64,000 nucleotides of DNA from Actinomycetota bacterium. Lineage in GTDB: Bacteria > Actinomycetota > CADDZG01 > JAHWKV01 > JAOPZY01. Below the pieces are notes generated by a model. That model was given only the letters and a program-made list of their open reading frames with translations, did not search any database and was not told the DNA's origin. Each line of letters starts with the position of its first letter. Within the stretch, counting starts at the first letter, position 1. The translations under genes and the position numbers were made by a program. The DNA is taken from assembly GCA_035765775.1 (NCBI GenBank), contig DASTWV010000050.1:1-64000 (forward strand), written 5' to 3'. Shown in pieces: positions 35,763-43,586 of the stretch.

Positions 35763-37465
35763 GCGACCTGGTGGCCCCGCCGCTGGGCGACCAGCAGCCC
35801 GAGCGGGTGGGCTACGTCCTCGGCCTGGAACCGGCCACCACCACCGAGTTCCGGGTGCTCATCGACGACGACAACTACCTGCAGCTCGACGACCTCGTCG
35901 TGGTCTCGACGCCGGTGCCCAAGGTGGGCGAGGTGCGCACCTACGGGGTGGTCACCGAGGTCGCCGCCCGCTATGAAGGCGGCCGGTTCGAGTCCGACAC
36001 CCTGCGCATCGCCGAGGAGGGCACGATGGACGCCGACCGGACCCGCTCGGCCACCGTGCAGACCATCCGGGTGGTGCCCGAGGTTTGGGTGGCGCCCAAC
36101 CCGGGCCAGCCGGCGGGTCGGGTGGCAGGGCCGTCCCGGGACGAGGCGCTCTACGCCGACGAGATGGGACGCCGCCTGCCGGTGGGCTTCGCCAAGGACG
36201 GCCTGCCCCTGTGGGTCGACGTCGACTTCTTCGATGGCACCAAGGGCGCCCACGTGTCGATCTCCGGGGTGTCGGGCGTGGCCACCAAGACCTCGTTCGC
36301 GCTGGCCTTCCTCCGCCTGCTCACCGCCCACCCCGCCGTGATGGGACCGGCTGCCGCCAACCTGCGGGCGCTGGTGTTCAACGTCAAGGGCGAGGACCTG
36401 CTGTGGCTGGACCGGGCCAACCAGCGGCTCCGGCCCGAGGCGGCGGAGCAGTGGGCGGCGCTGGGTGTCCCTGCCGAGCCGTTCCCGTCGGTGTCGCTGT
36501 GGGCGCCGGTGCGCAGCGGGCCGGAGCTGATCCCGGACACCGAGTCCCGCATCGACGGCGTCCGGGCCTTCTCGTGGACGCCCTACGAATTCGTCCAGCG
36601 GGGCCTCCTGCGCTTCCTCTTCGCCGAGACCGGCGACTTCCGGGCGCAGCTCACCTACGTCGAGGAACGGGTCCGCTCGCAGCTGATCCGCCACGCCGAG
36701 CCCGACCCCCGCCACCCGGGCGTCGTGGTGATCGAGGGCCGGGCGGTGGCGTCGATGCACGACCTGGTCGAGGTGATCGAGGACCACCTGGAGCCGCCCG
36801 ACGGCACCGAGCCCGAGATCGCCTGGACCGGGCGGGTGGCGGGCGGCACGGCGTCGGCGTTCATGCGCCGCCTGCGGGCGGCCGAAGCCCGCCTCGGGCG
36901 CCTGATCCGCCCCGGCGGCCAGCGGGTGGACCGCCTGGCGGAGGCGGTGTGCGTCGTCGACCTCCACAAGCTGCACGAGTTCGCCCAACGCTTCGTCGTC
37001 GGCGCCATCCTGGACGAGGTCTTCGCCGACAAGGAGGCCACCGGCCAGCGCGAGCCGCTGCAGGTCATCGTGCTCGACGAGCTGAACAAGTATGCCCCCC
37101 GGGATGGGCAGTCGCCCATCAAGGACACCCTGGTGGACATCGCCCAGCGGGGCCGGTCGCTGGGGATCATCCTGGTGGGGGCGCAGCAGACCGCCTCCCG
37201 GGTGGCGCCCGAGGTGGTGGAGAACGCCTCGATCCGGGTCGCCGGGCGCCTGGACGCCGCCGAGGCGGAGCGCAGCGAGTACGGCTGGATGCTGCCCTCC
37301 ACCAAGGCCCGGGCCCGCCTGTTCAAGCCCGGGACAATGGTGCTCTTCCAGCCCGGGATCCCGGCTCCCCTGGTGTTCACCTTCCCCTTCCCGCCGTGGG
37401 CTACCCGCAAGGAGGAGGCCGCCCCGGCGGTTGGGCAGGAAGACCCGTTCCGGGGCTTGCGATGA
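35759..37465 (+). CDS. herA: HerA-like DNA translocase ATPase
   Basis: The 568-residue protein has an N-terminal HAS-barrel-like domain (GYVLGLEPATTTEFRVLIDD). Its P-loop region is SGVSGVATKTSFA, with Lys177, a variant Walker A seen in bacterial DUF87/HerA-type proteins. Walker B is VIVLDELNKY, Asp440-Glu441, followed by GRSLGIILVGAQQTAS. HerA is a hexameric translocase that drives NurA. It overlaps nurA by 4 nt and is followed by sbcD and sbcC, as in archaeal resection operons. Confidence 0.88.
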   Translation: MSDLVAPPLGDQQPERVGYVLGLEPATTTEFRVLIDDDNYLQLDDLVVVSTPVPKVGEVRTYGVVTEVAARYEGGRFESDTLRIAEEGTMDADRTRSATVQTIRVVPEVWVAPNPGQPAGRVAGPSRDEALYADEMGRRLPVGFAKDGLPLWVDVDFFDGTKGAHVSISGVSGVATKTSFALAFLRLLTAHPAVMGPAAANLRALVFNVKGEDLLWLDRANQRLRPEAAEQWAALGVPAEPFPSVSLWAPVRSGPELIPDTESRIDGVRAFSWTPYEFVQRGLLRFLFAETGDFRAQLTYVEERVRSQLIRHAEPDPRHPGVVVIEGRAVASMHDLVEVIEDHLEPPDGTEPEIAWTGRVAGGTASAFMRRLRAAEARLGRLIRPGGQRVDRLAEAVCVVDLHKLHEFAQRFVVGAILDEVFADKEATGQREPLQVIVLDELNKYAPRDGQSPIKDTLVDIAQRGRSLGIILVGAQQTASRVAPEVVENASIRVAGRLDAAEAERSEYGWMLPSTKARARLFKPGTMVLFQPGIPAPLVFTFPFPPWATRKEEAAPAVGQEDPFRGLR

Positions 37466-37659
37466 GGGGCATTCGGGCCCCGTTCCACAGTTGGGGGCGC
37501 AGGGCCACGGGCAAGGAGTTCTGGGGTCATTTTTCCGCCAAAAAGACGGCAAAAAGTCCCCAGAACTTGTGCCGAAACGGACTCATCCCCGGTCTGGCCA
37601 CCGTCGACGACCCCCCCGTCCATCGGGGCCTGGCTTCACTGCCGGGTGGTGTCCGATGA
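37462..37659 (+). CDS. Possible 65-residue protein bridging herA and sbcD
   Basis: An ORF begins with ATG inside the herA stop (ATGA at 37462) and ends with a TGA that overlaps the sbcD ATG (ATGA at 37656). Its frame therefore fills the gap exactly, as expected of a translationally coupled gene. The product is basic and Gly/Arg/Lys-rich with no known domain, and there is no clear ribosome binding site. The middle third is also the hairpin at 37517-37567, so it could be RNA structure rather than protein. Confidence 0.28.
   Translation: MRGIRAPFHSWGRRATGKEFWGHFSAKKTAKSPQNLCRNGLIPGLATVDDPPVHRGLASLPGGVR
37517..37567 (+). repeat. Long hairpin between herA and sbcD
   Basis: AGTTCTGGGG (37517-37526) and CCCCAGAACT (37558-37567) pair perfectly. 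T-rich and A-rich inner parts and CCG/CGG (37535-37537 with 37547-37549) extend the stem. It could be an attenuator, an mRNA processing site or a dispersed palindromic repeat. Confidence 0.55.
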
Positions 37660-38825
37660 GGATCCTGCACACCGCCGACTGGCACGCCGGCAAGCGGCTG
37701 GGGCGCATCGACCGCAGCGCCGAGTTCGCCGCCGCCTTCGACGAGGTGGTGGCAGTGGCCAAGGACCAGAAGGTGGACCTGGTGATCGTCGCCGGGGACC
37801 TGCTGGACCGGGCCCTCGCCACCTTCGATGCCATCGCCCTGGTGCTCGACACGCTGCGCCGCCTGGCCGACAGCGCCGGCCACGTCGTGGCCATCACTGG
37901 CAATCACGACTCCCCCGCCCTCTTCGAGCTCCTCGCCCCGCTGCTGGCCTCGATGGGGGTGCACCTGGTGCCCCGCATCCGCCCGCCGGGTGCCGGGGGG
38001 GTGGTGACCGTGCCCTCCCGGGACGGGCGGGAGACCGCGGCGGTGGCCGCCCTCCCGTTCCTGCACGAGGCCGAGGTGGTCGACTTCCTCGCCCAGTCCG
38101 AGGAATGGTTCAAGGGCTACGACGCCCGGATCCAGGCGCTGTGCGGGGCGCTGTGCGCCGCCCTGCCGGCGGACGCCGTGCGCATCCTGACCGGCCACTT
38201 CTTCGTCGCCGGCGCCGAGCTGGGCGGCGGCGAGCGCAAGATCCAGGTCGGCCCGCAGTACGCCGCCACCCAGCAGGCGATCCCGGCGACCATCCAGTAC
38301 GCCGCCCTCGGCCACATCCATAAGCCGCAGGAGATCAACGGGGCGGCGGTGCGGGCCCGGTACTCGGGCAGCGTCCTGCAGCTCGATTTCTCCGAGCGCA
38401 CCCACCAGAAACAGGTGGTGGTGGTCGAGGCCGCCCCCGGGCGCCCGGCCAAGGTGGAGTGCATCCAGTTGGTGGCCGGGCGCCGCCTGCTCCGGGTCGA
38501 GGGCACGATGGAGGAGTTGCGCGCCCGGGTGGACGAACTCGCCGGTGCCTACCTCGACGTGCGGGTGCAGACCGCCGGCCCGGTGTTCGGCCTGGCCGAG
38601 GAGGTCCGCCGGTTCCTCCCCGATGCGGTGCAGGTGTCGGGGCACTGGGAGCGCCAGGAGCCCGGGGCGGGCGATGGCACGGCTCTCCAGGACCGCTCCC
38701 TCGCCTCGGCCTACGCCGAGTTCCACGCCCTGGACAAGCCCCGGGGCTACGGGGTGCCGGCGCCGCCCGCCCTGCTGGCCGCGGTCCGGGAGCTGGAGGA
38801 GGAGGTGCTGCGTGCGACCTCTTGA
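37656..38825 (+). CDS. sbcD: SbcD/Mre11-type exonuclease subunit
   Basis: The 389-residue protein has all calcineurin-like nuclease motifs: HTADWHAGK, VIVAGDLLDR, ITGNHDSP, LTGHFF and LGHIHKP. These coordinate two metal ions. The C-terminal part holds the capping and SbcC-binding regions. With SbcC it forms the SbcCD (Mre11-Rad50) complex that opens hairpins and blocked ends. It overlaps sbcC by 14 nt. Confidence 0.95.
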   Translation: MRILHTADWHAGKRLGRIDRSAEFAAAFDEVVAVAKDQKVDLVIVAGDLLDRALATFDAIALVLDTLRRLADSAGHVVAITGNHDSPALFELLAPLLASMGVHLVPRIRPPGAGGVVTVPSRDGRETAAVAALPFLHEAEVVDFLAQSEEWFKGYDARIQALCGALCAALPADAVRILTGHFFVAGAELGGGERKIQVGPQYAATQQAIPATIQYAALGHIHKPQEINGAAVRARYSGSVLQLDFSERTHQKQVVVVEAAPGRPAKVECIQLVAGRRLLRVEGTMEELRARVDELAGAYLDVRVQTAGPVFGLAEEVRRFLPDAVQVSGHWERQEPGAGDGTALQDRSLASAYAEFHALDKPRGYGVPAPPALLAAVRELEEEVLRATS

Positions 38826-41256
38826 GCTCACCCTGGACGGCTTCCGCTCGTACCGGTCCGAGGCCAGCTTCGACTTCGAGGGCCGGGGCCTGTTCGGCAT
38901 CGTCGGCCCCACCGGGGCGGGCAAGTCCTCGATCCTGGACGCCCTCATCTATGCCCTGTACGGGCGCACCCCCCGGATCGGGCGGGAGACCAAGCAGCTC
39001 ATCCATTCGGGCGCCGACCTGGCCCGGGTACGGCTGCGCTTCGAGGTGGACGGGGTCGGTTGGGACGTCCTGCGGGTGCTGCGCCGGGCGGGTTCGTCGC
39101 AGGTGACTTTGCGCCGGATGGACGACGGGTCGCTGGAGCGGGAGAAGGAGCGGGATGTCAACGACCGCATCGTCGAGATCGTGGGCTTGGACTACGAAGC
39201 CTTCTGCTCGTCGGTCACCCTGCCCCAGGGCAAGTTCGACAAGTTCCTGACCGCCACCCCGGCGGAGCGCTCCCGGATCCTGAAGGGCATCTTCCGCTAC
39301 GAGCGCGTCGATGCCATGCGGGAGGCGGCGAAGGCCCGGATCGGCGACATCGCGGTCGACCTGAAGGCGGCCCAGTCGGAGCTGGACGGGCTGGCGCCCG
39401 ACCTGGAGGGCTCCATCGCCACGTTGGCGGCGCAGCGGGAGGCGGTCGATGCCCGCTGCACCGCGCTCTCAGCCGCCGCCGACGAGTTCGCCGCCGCCGA
39501 GGCCCTGGCCGCCGGTGTGGCGAGGCAGCTGCAGGAAGTCGCCGCCGAGGTATGGCGCATCGAGCAGGCCTTGGCGAGTGTCCCGGCCGACGGTGCCCTG
39601 GAGGCCCTGGCCGAGGAGGAAGAGCGGGGCGCGGCCCGGGTCACCGCCGCCGCCGACTGGGAAGAGCATGCCCAGGCCGAGACCGCCCGGCTCACCTCCG
39701 AACTGGTCGGCCTGGAGGCTGAGCTCGCCGGCCCCGGGCTGCAACAGGCTAGGAACCGCTGGGCACGCCACCAGCAGCTCCGTTCCGGCGACGCCGCCCG
39801 GCGGGCGGCCGTCGCCCAGCGCGCCGCTGCCGCCGAGGCGGCCCAGCGGGAGCTGGCGTCCCGGGTGGCTGCCCGTGCGGCGGCCGAGCAGGCGGCGGCC
39901 CAGGCGTCGGCCGCGGTCCGGGCGGCCCACCAGGCCCACGCGGCCCATGTGCTGCGGGAGGGCCTGCACCCGGGAGACCCGTGCCCGGTATGCGCCCAGG
40001 CGGTGGGCACCCTGCCCGCCGTCGCGGCCCCGCCCACCCTGGCCGCTGCCGAGAGCGCCGACCGCAAGGCGGCGGCCGCCCTGCGAGGGGCCGCCGAGGC
40101 CGCCAGCGATGCCCAGTCGGGGGCCGGGGTCGCCGAGGAACGCCGGGCCGCCGCCGAGGCAGAGCTGGCCGCCGCCGAGCGGGAGGTGGCGGGGCTGGTG
40201 GCCGACCTTGCTGCTTTCCTGGGCGGCGGGATCGACCCGGGCGCCGAGATCGCCCGGCGGGAGCAGGTGGTGGCGGCCGCCCGGGAGGCCGCGTCCGCTG
40301 CCTTCCAGGCCGCCGACCGGGCCCGGCGCGAAGCGGACAGCGCCCGCCGAGCCCTGGATGGCGTCCTGCTCCGGCGCCGCTCGGCCGCCGCATCGTTGAT
40401 CGGGGTCGCTGCCCGGCTCGGGCTGGAGCCACCGAGCCCGGAGGACGAGGCATCGGTGCTGCTGGGCGTCGCCAAGCGGGCCCGGGACGCCGGCGCCGAA
40501 GCCCTGGGTGCGCAAAGCACGCGCCGGACCGACGTGGTGCGGGAAGAGGAGGCCAGCCGGGCGGCACTCGCCGGTCTCCGTACCCGGCTCGGGCTGGCCC
40601 CCGGGCAGCGCCTGGACGAGGCCCTGCAGGAGGCAGCCCGCCAGCAGGGCGCCCTGGCCCACCGGATCGACTCGCTGCGGGCTGACATCGAGAAGCGGGA
40701 CATGCTGCAGGCGAAAGTGGCGGCCGCCCAGGAGCGCCGGGCGATCTACCAGCAGCTGTGGTCCGACCTGAGCGACACCAAGTTCATCGCCTACCTGCTG
40801 GACACGCACCGCCAGGCCCTGGCCCGGGTGGGCTCCGAGAAGCTCTTCCAGCTCACCAACCGCTACCGCTTCGACGACGAGGGCCAGTTCCAGCTGCTGG
40901 ACAGTGCCCAGAACGACGAGCCCCGCACGGCCGACACCCTGTCGGGCGGGGAGACCTTCCTGGCGTCGCTGGCCCTGGCCCTCGCCCTGGCCGACGCCGT
41001 GTCGCAGGGGGGCAGCCGCCTGGAGTGCTTCTTCCTCGACGAGGGCTTCGGATCGCTGGACATCGCCAGCTTGGACCTGGCCCTGGACGGGATCGAGAGC
41101 CTGGCCGAGCCGGGCCGCCTGGTGGGGGTGATCTCCCATGTGGGCGGCGTGCAGGCCCGCCTCGACGACCTCATCGTGCTGGACAAGGCGGAGGACGGGT
41201 CGACGGTCGTGGTGCAGTCCGAGGGCCCGATCGCGTACCACGCAGCGACGATCTGA
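38812..41256 (+). CDS. sbcC: SbcC/Rad50-type ATPase subunit
   Basis: The 814-residue SMC-like protein has Walker A GPTGAGKSS (near 33), the Q-loop LPQGKFDKF and long Ala/Glu/Arg coiled coils (about 180-390 and 395-660). The zinc hook is CPVC (Cys391, Cys394). The ABC signature LSGGETFLAS is near 710 and Walker B FFLDEGFGSLD near 741. It holds two DNA ends and regulates SbcD. GGAGG about 10 nt upstream supports the GTG at 38812. It is somewhat shorter than E. coli SbcC, with shorter coils. Confidence 0.95.
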   Translation: MRPLELTLDGFRSYRSEASFDFEGRGLFGIVGPTGAGKSSILDALIYALYGRTPRIGRETKQLIHSGADLARVRLRFEVDGVGWDVLRVLRRAGSSQVTLRRMDDGSLEREKERDVNDRIVEIVGLDYEAFCSSVTLPQGKFDKFLTATPAERSRILKGIFRYERVDAMREAAKARIGDIAVDLKAAQSELDGLAPDLEGSIATLAAQREAVDARCTALSAAADEFAAAEALAAGVARQLQEVAAEVWRIEQALASVPADGALEALAEEEERGAARVTAAADWEEHAQAETARLTSELVGLEAELAGPGLQQARNRWARHQQLRSGDAARRAAVAQRAAAAEAAQRELASRVAARAAAEQAAAQASAAVRAAHQAHAAHVLREGLHPGDPCPVCAQAVGTLPAVAAPPTLAAAESADRKAAAALRGAAEAASDAQSGAGVAEERRAAAEAELAAAEREVAGLVADLAAFLGGGIDPGAEIARREQVVAAAREAASAAFQAADRARREADSARRALDGVLLRRRSAAASLIGVAARLGLEPPSPEDEASVLLGVAKRARDAGAEALGAQSTRRTDVVREEEASRAALAGLRTRLGLAPGQRLDEALQEAARQQGALAHRIDSLRADIEKRDMLQAKVAAAQERRAIYQQLWSDLSDTKFIAYLLDTHRQALARVGSEKLFQLTNRYRFDDEGQFQLLDSAQNDEPRTADTLSGGETFLASLALALALADAVSQGGSRLECFFLDEGFGSLDIASLDLALDGIESLAEPGRLVGVISHVGGVQARLDDLIVLDKAEDGSTVVVQSEGPIAYHAATI

Positions 41257-41343
41257 CGGCCCGGCCGGCGGAGGCCGCCTGCGCATGACCTTCCCTCTTT
41301 AGAAACGTCGCCGGTGGGGCGGTTCGGCAGCGGGCCGGGTTCT

Positions 41344-41400
41344 GGGCAACAAAAGCCGTGGAATCCGTGGAATCCGTGGAATCCAGGGGTTTTGTCGCCC
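41344..41400. repeat. Inverted repeat flanking three 9-bp tandem repeats
   Basis: Arms GGGCAACAAAA (41344-41354) and TTTTGTCGCCC (41390-41400) pair with one mismatch. Between them CCGTGGAAT occurs three times head to tail (41356-41382). The site lies between the convergent sbcC and hydrolase genes and may be a bidirectional terminator built on a short repeat. Confidence 0.55.
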
Positions 41401-41410
41401 GGTTCGCTGA

Positions 41411-42580
41411 CTATTGCTGCGGCGGCGGCCCTCCCGGCCCGCCCACCGGGGCCGCCACCCGCGCCGGGTGCGCCGGCCGGCGCTGGCCGGGCGGCCGCCT
41501 CGCCGTCCCCGGCACCCAAGCCTCCTGGGCGCGCAGGAGCGTGCCGGCGAAGCGCACCAGGCCCGGGGCGTCCCGGAGCCGGCTCAGATGTCCTCCTGCG
41601 GGGGTCACGTGGTTGAAGGCCCCCACCAGGGTGAGGCGCGCCCGGCCCCGCCGCCGGATGGCCCGCACCAATTCGACCGACTCGATCGCCGGGGCCGCCG
41701 GGTCGAGCCGGCTGTGCAGGGCGAAGACCGGCACCCGGACGCCGTCGATGTGGGCGGCGGGGGAGAGACGCTCCAGGGTGCCGCGGATCGGCTCGGGCAG
41801 GTCGGCCACCAGGCCCACCACCCGCCGCGGGTTGCGGTTGGTGATCACGTGGTACACGGCTGCCGCCCCGGCACTCAGGCCCGCAGGATCGTCGGTTGCC
41901 AATGCCTTCTGGATGGCGCTGGCTTCCTCCCCGCCCAGGAAGCCCGCCAGCAGCGGGGTGACCTGGCCGAGTGCCGAGGCGGGTGGCGCCCACGGGTGCA
42001 GCACCCCGTCCACCACCACCGACCCCGTGGTCACCCCCTCGATCACGTGGACCAGGTCGAAATAGGTCCCGATGGTGGCCAAGGCCCGGACCCGGCCCTG
42101 GATCGACGGGCGCTCGGCCAGCGCACAGAGCGCCAGGGCGCTCCCGTAGCTGAAAGTCACCACCACCACCGGGCCGGTCTGGTCGGCCAGGGCGTCGATG
42201 GCGTCCCGGATGCGGGCGAGGTCGGCCATGTCGAGGCGCCGCTCGGCCAGGACGAGCGCCGGGGCCATGACCGTGCGCCCCACCCGGCAGAAGGCTCCGG
42301 CCAGGCCAGCGATCCGGGGGTCGGTGATGCCCCCGACGTTGGCCCCGTGGACCACCACGACGCCCGGGGCGCCGGGCCGGCCCTCGTACAGGTCGGCCTC
42401 GCCGTGGGGGAGCGAGATGCGGGTGACCCGGGGGGCGGGCGAGACCGCCGACAGGGGATGCACGGGGGACGGGAGGATCTCGCACAGCACGAGCGCACCT
42501 TTGGCGGTTCCGCGCCCGGCGGGCGTCGCGGCCAGGGCGGCCAGGGATCCGGCGAGGAACAGGGATGCGGTTCTACCCAC
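41411..42580 (-). CDS. Alpha/beta hydrolase
   Basis: The 389-residue protein has a short hydrophobic start (possible signal or anchor), the oxyanion strand VVVVHGANVGG, the nucleophile elbow VVTFSYGSALAL (Ser, with the first Gly of GxSxG replaced by Phe), an acid in HSRLDPAAPA and a catalytic His in FNHVTP. The C-terminal tail is Pro/Ala/Gly-rich. Substrate is unknown. It lies 43 bp downstream of an RsbW-like gene on the same strand. The start is GTG. Confidence 0.82.
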   Translation of the reverse strand: MGRTASLFLAGSLAALAATPAGRGTAKGALVLCEILPSPVHPLSAVSPAPRVTRISLPHGEADLYEGRPGAPGVVVVHGANVGGITDPRIAGLAGAFCRVGRTVMAPALVLAERRLDMADLARIRDAIDALADQTGPVVVVTFSYGSALALCALAERPSIQGRVRALATIGTYFDLVHVIEGVTTGSVVVDGVLHPWAPPASALGQVTPLLAGFLGGEEASAIQKALATDDPAGLSAGAAAVYHVITNRNPRRVVGLVADLPEPIRGTLERLSPAAHIDGVRVPVFALHSRLDPAAPAIESVELVRAIRRRGRARLTLVGAFNHVTPAGGHLSRLRDAPGLVRFAGTLLRAQEAWVPGTARRPPGQRRPAHPARVAAPVGGPGGPPPQQ

Positions 42581-42623
42581 CGGACCAGCATACGGGCGGG
42601 CGGAAACCGGCCCTCAGCCCGTC

Positions 42624-43061
42624 TCAGTCGGAGTTGCTCTGCTCCGGGTCCTCCCAGGGCACCGTGAGGCGGAGGGTGTGCGCCGCGGCGTTGTACTCGG
42701 CGTTGGGGAAGAGGGCCTGGAGGAGGGCCTCACGCAGCTCGTGCTCCCAGTTCGCCGGGGAGATGGGCTCCCCGCCCGCGGGGTTCTGGCCATCCGGGTT
42801 GATGTTCAGGTGGTCCACACCCTGGCCCACCTCTACCTGGAGCGCCTCGGTGGCCGGCTGCAGCGAGATCCAGATCGGGCCGGCGGCGCCGTCCTCCACC
42901 GCGCCCGAGCACACCTCGGAGACCGCGACCTTGACGTCGGCCAGTACCTCTTCGCTGAGCCCGTAGTGCCGGCCCGCGGCGGTGAGGAACAGCCGCGCTG
43001 CCCCGACGTATTCGGGTTCCGGAGGGATGCTCAATTCCAAGAGGTCCAGCGCGCCCATCAT
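42624..43061 (-). CDS. Degenerate RsbW-like ATPase-fold protein
   Basis: The 145-residue protein resembles RsbW/SpoIIAB-type HATPase_c_2 proteins (DVKVAVSEVCSGAVEDG near 42-58), but the N-box Asn that binds Mg-ATP is replaced (SG in place of TN) and the DxGxG box is weak. It may bind a sigma factor without kinase activity. It is divergent from a second RsbW-like gene next to a SigF-type gene. Starts at 43058 and 43082 are alternatives. Confidence 0.68.
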   Translation of the reverse strand: MMGALDLLELSIPPEPEYVGAARLFLTAAGRHYGLSEEVLADVKVAVSEVCSGAVEDGAAGPIWISLQPATEALQVEVGQGVDHLNINPDGQNPAGGEPISPANWEHELREALLQALFPNAEYNAAAHTLRLTVPWEDPEQSNSD

Positions 43062-43084
43062 CGGGCGGAGTGTACCCTGCATCC

Positions 43085-43125
43085 TTGACAACAAACGGTT
43101 TCCTCCGAGCCGACGGGGTTTGCCG
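43085..43125 (+). promoter_or_regulatory. Candidate SigF/SigB-type promoter
   Basis: GTTT (43098-43101), a 14-bp spacer and GGGTTT (43116-43121) approach the SigF/SigB consensus GTTT-N14-17-GGGTA. It points at the second RsbW-like and sigF-like genes, so the sigma factor may drive its own operon. Confidence 0.4.
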
Positions 43126-43178
43126 CATGGCGGGGAAGGGCAAACAGCCAGTACGTGGACGTAGTCAAGGTGGGGACG

Positions 43179-43577
43179 ATGAGCGATGTATCGCTGAGCG
43201 TACCGGCGCGGCCGGCGTTTCTCCATGTCATCCGGGCGGTGGTGTCGGGCGTTGCCGCCCGCCAGGGGTTCTCCTACGAGGGCATCGAGGACGTGTGCCT
43301 CGCAGCCAATGAGGCCGCGGGCTACCTGCTCGGCCTGCGGGATCCGGCCCAGCGCATCCGCCTCGTGATGCGCCCCGCCGGGGGGGACGGCGCCGCCGAC
43401 GGCGGGGTCGAGTTGTTCTTCGCACGCGACGCACCCTCCAGCGGATGGCCGCCCGCCGAGCGGGAGTCCCTGGCGTGGGTGATCCTGTCGAGCCTGGTCC
43501 CAGGCGTGGAATTCGCAATGGAGGACGGGTGCCCTGCCATCCGGATGCGGATGGTGGGCACCGGTGACCGGCCATGA
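43179..43577 (+). CDS. RsbW-like anti-sigma factor candidate
   Basis: The 132-residue protein sits directly upstream of the SigF-type gene, as anti-sigma genes do. Its helix GIEDVCLAANEAAGYLLG aligns with the RsbW N-box but lacks the key Asn, and no clear DxGxG is present. It is therefore a divergent HATPase-fold protein. ATG at 43179 follows AAGGTGGGG. The gap to the sigma gene is 9 bp, so they share an operon. Confidence 0.72.
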   Translation: MSDVSLSVPARPAFLHVIRAVVSGVAARQGFSYEGIEDVCLAANEAAGYLLGLRDPAQRIRLVMRPAGGDGAADGGVELFFARDAPSSGWPPAERESLAWVILSSLVPGVEFAMEDGCPAIRMRMVGTGDRP

Positions 43578-43586
43578 AGGGCCGGC

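Noticed and set aside
39469-41286. Long minus-strand frame opposite sbcC
   Set aside because: The plus strand has Walker A, zinc hook, signature and Walker B of SbcC. The opposite frame has none.
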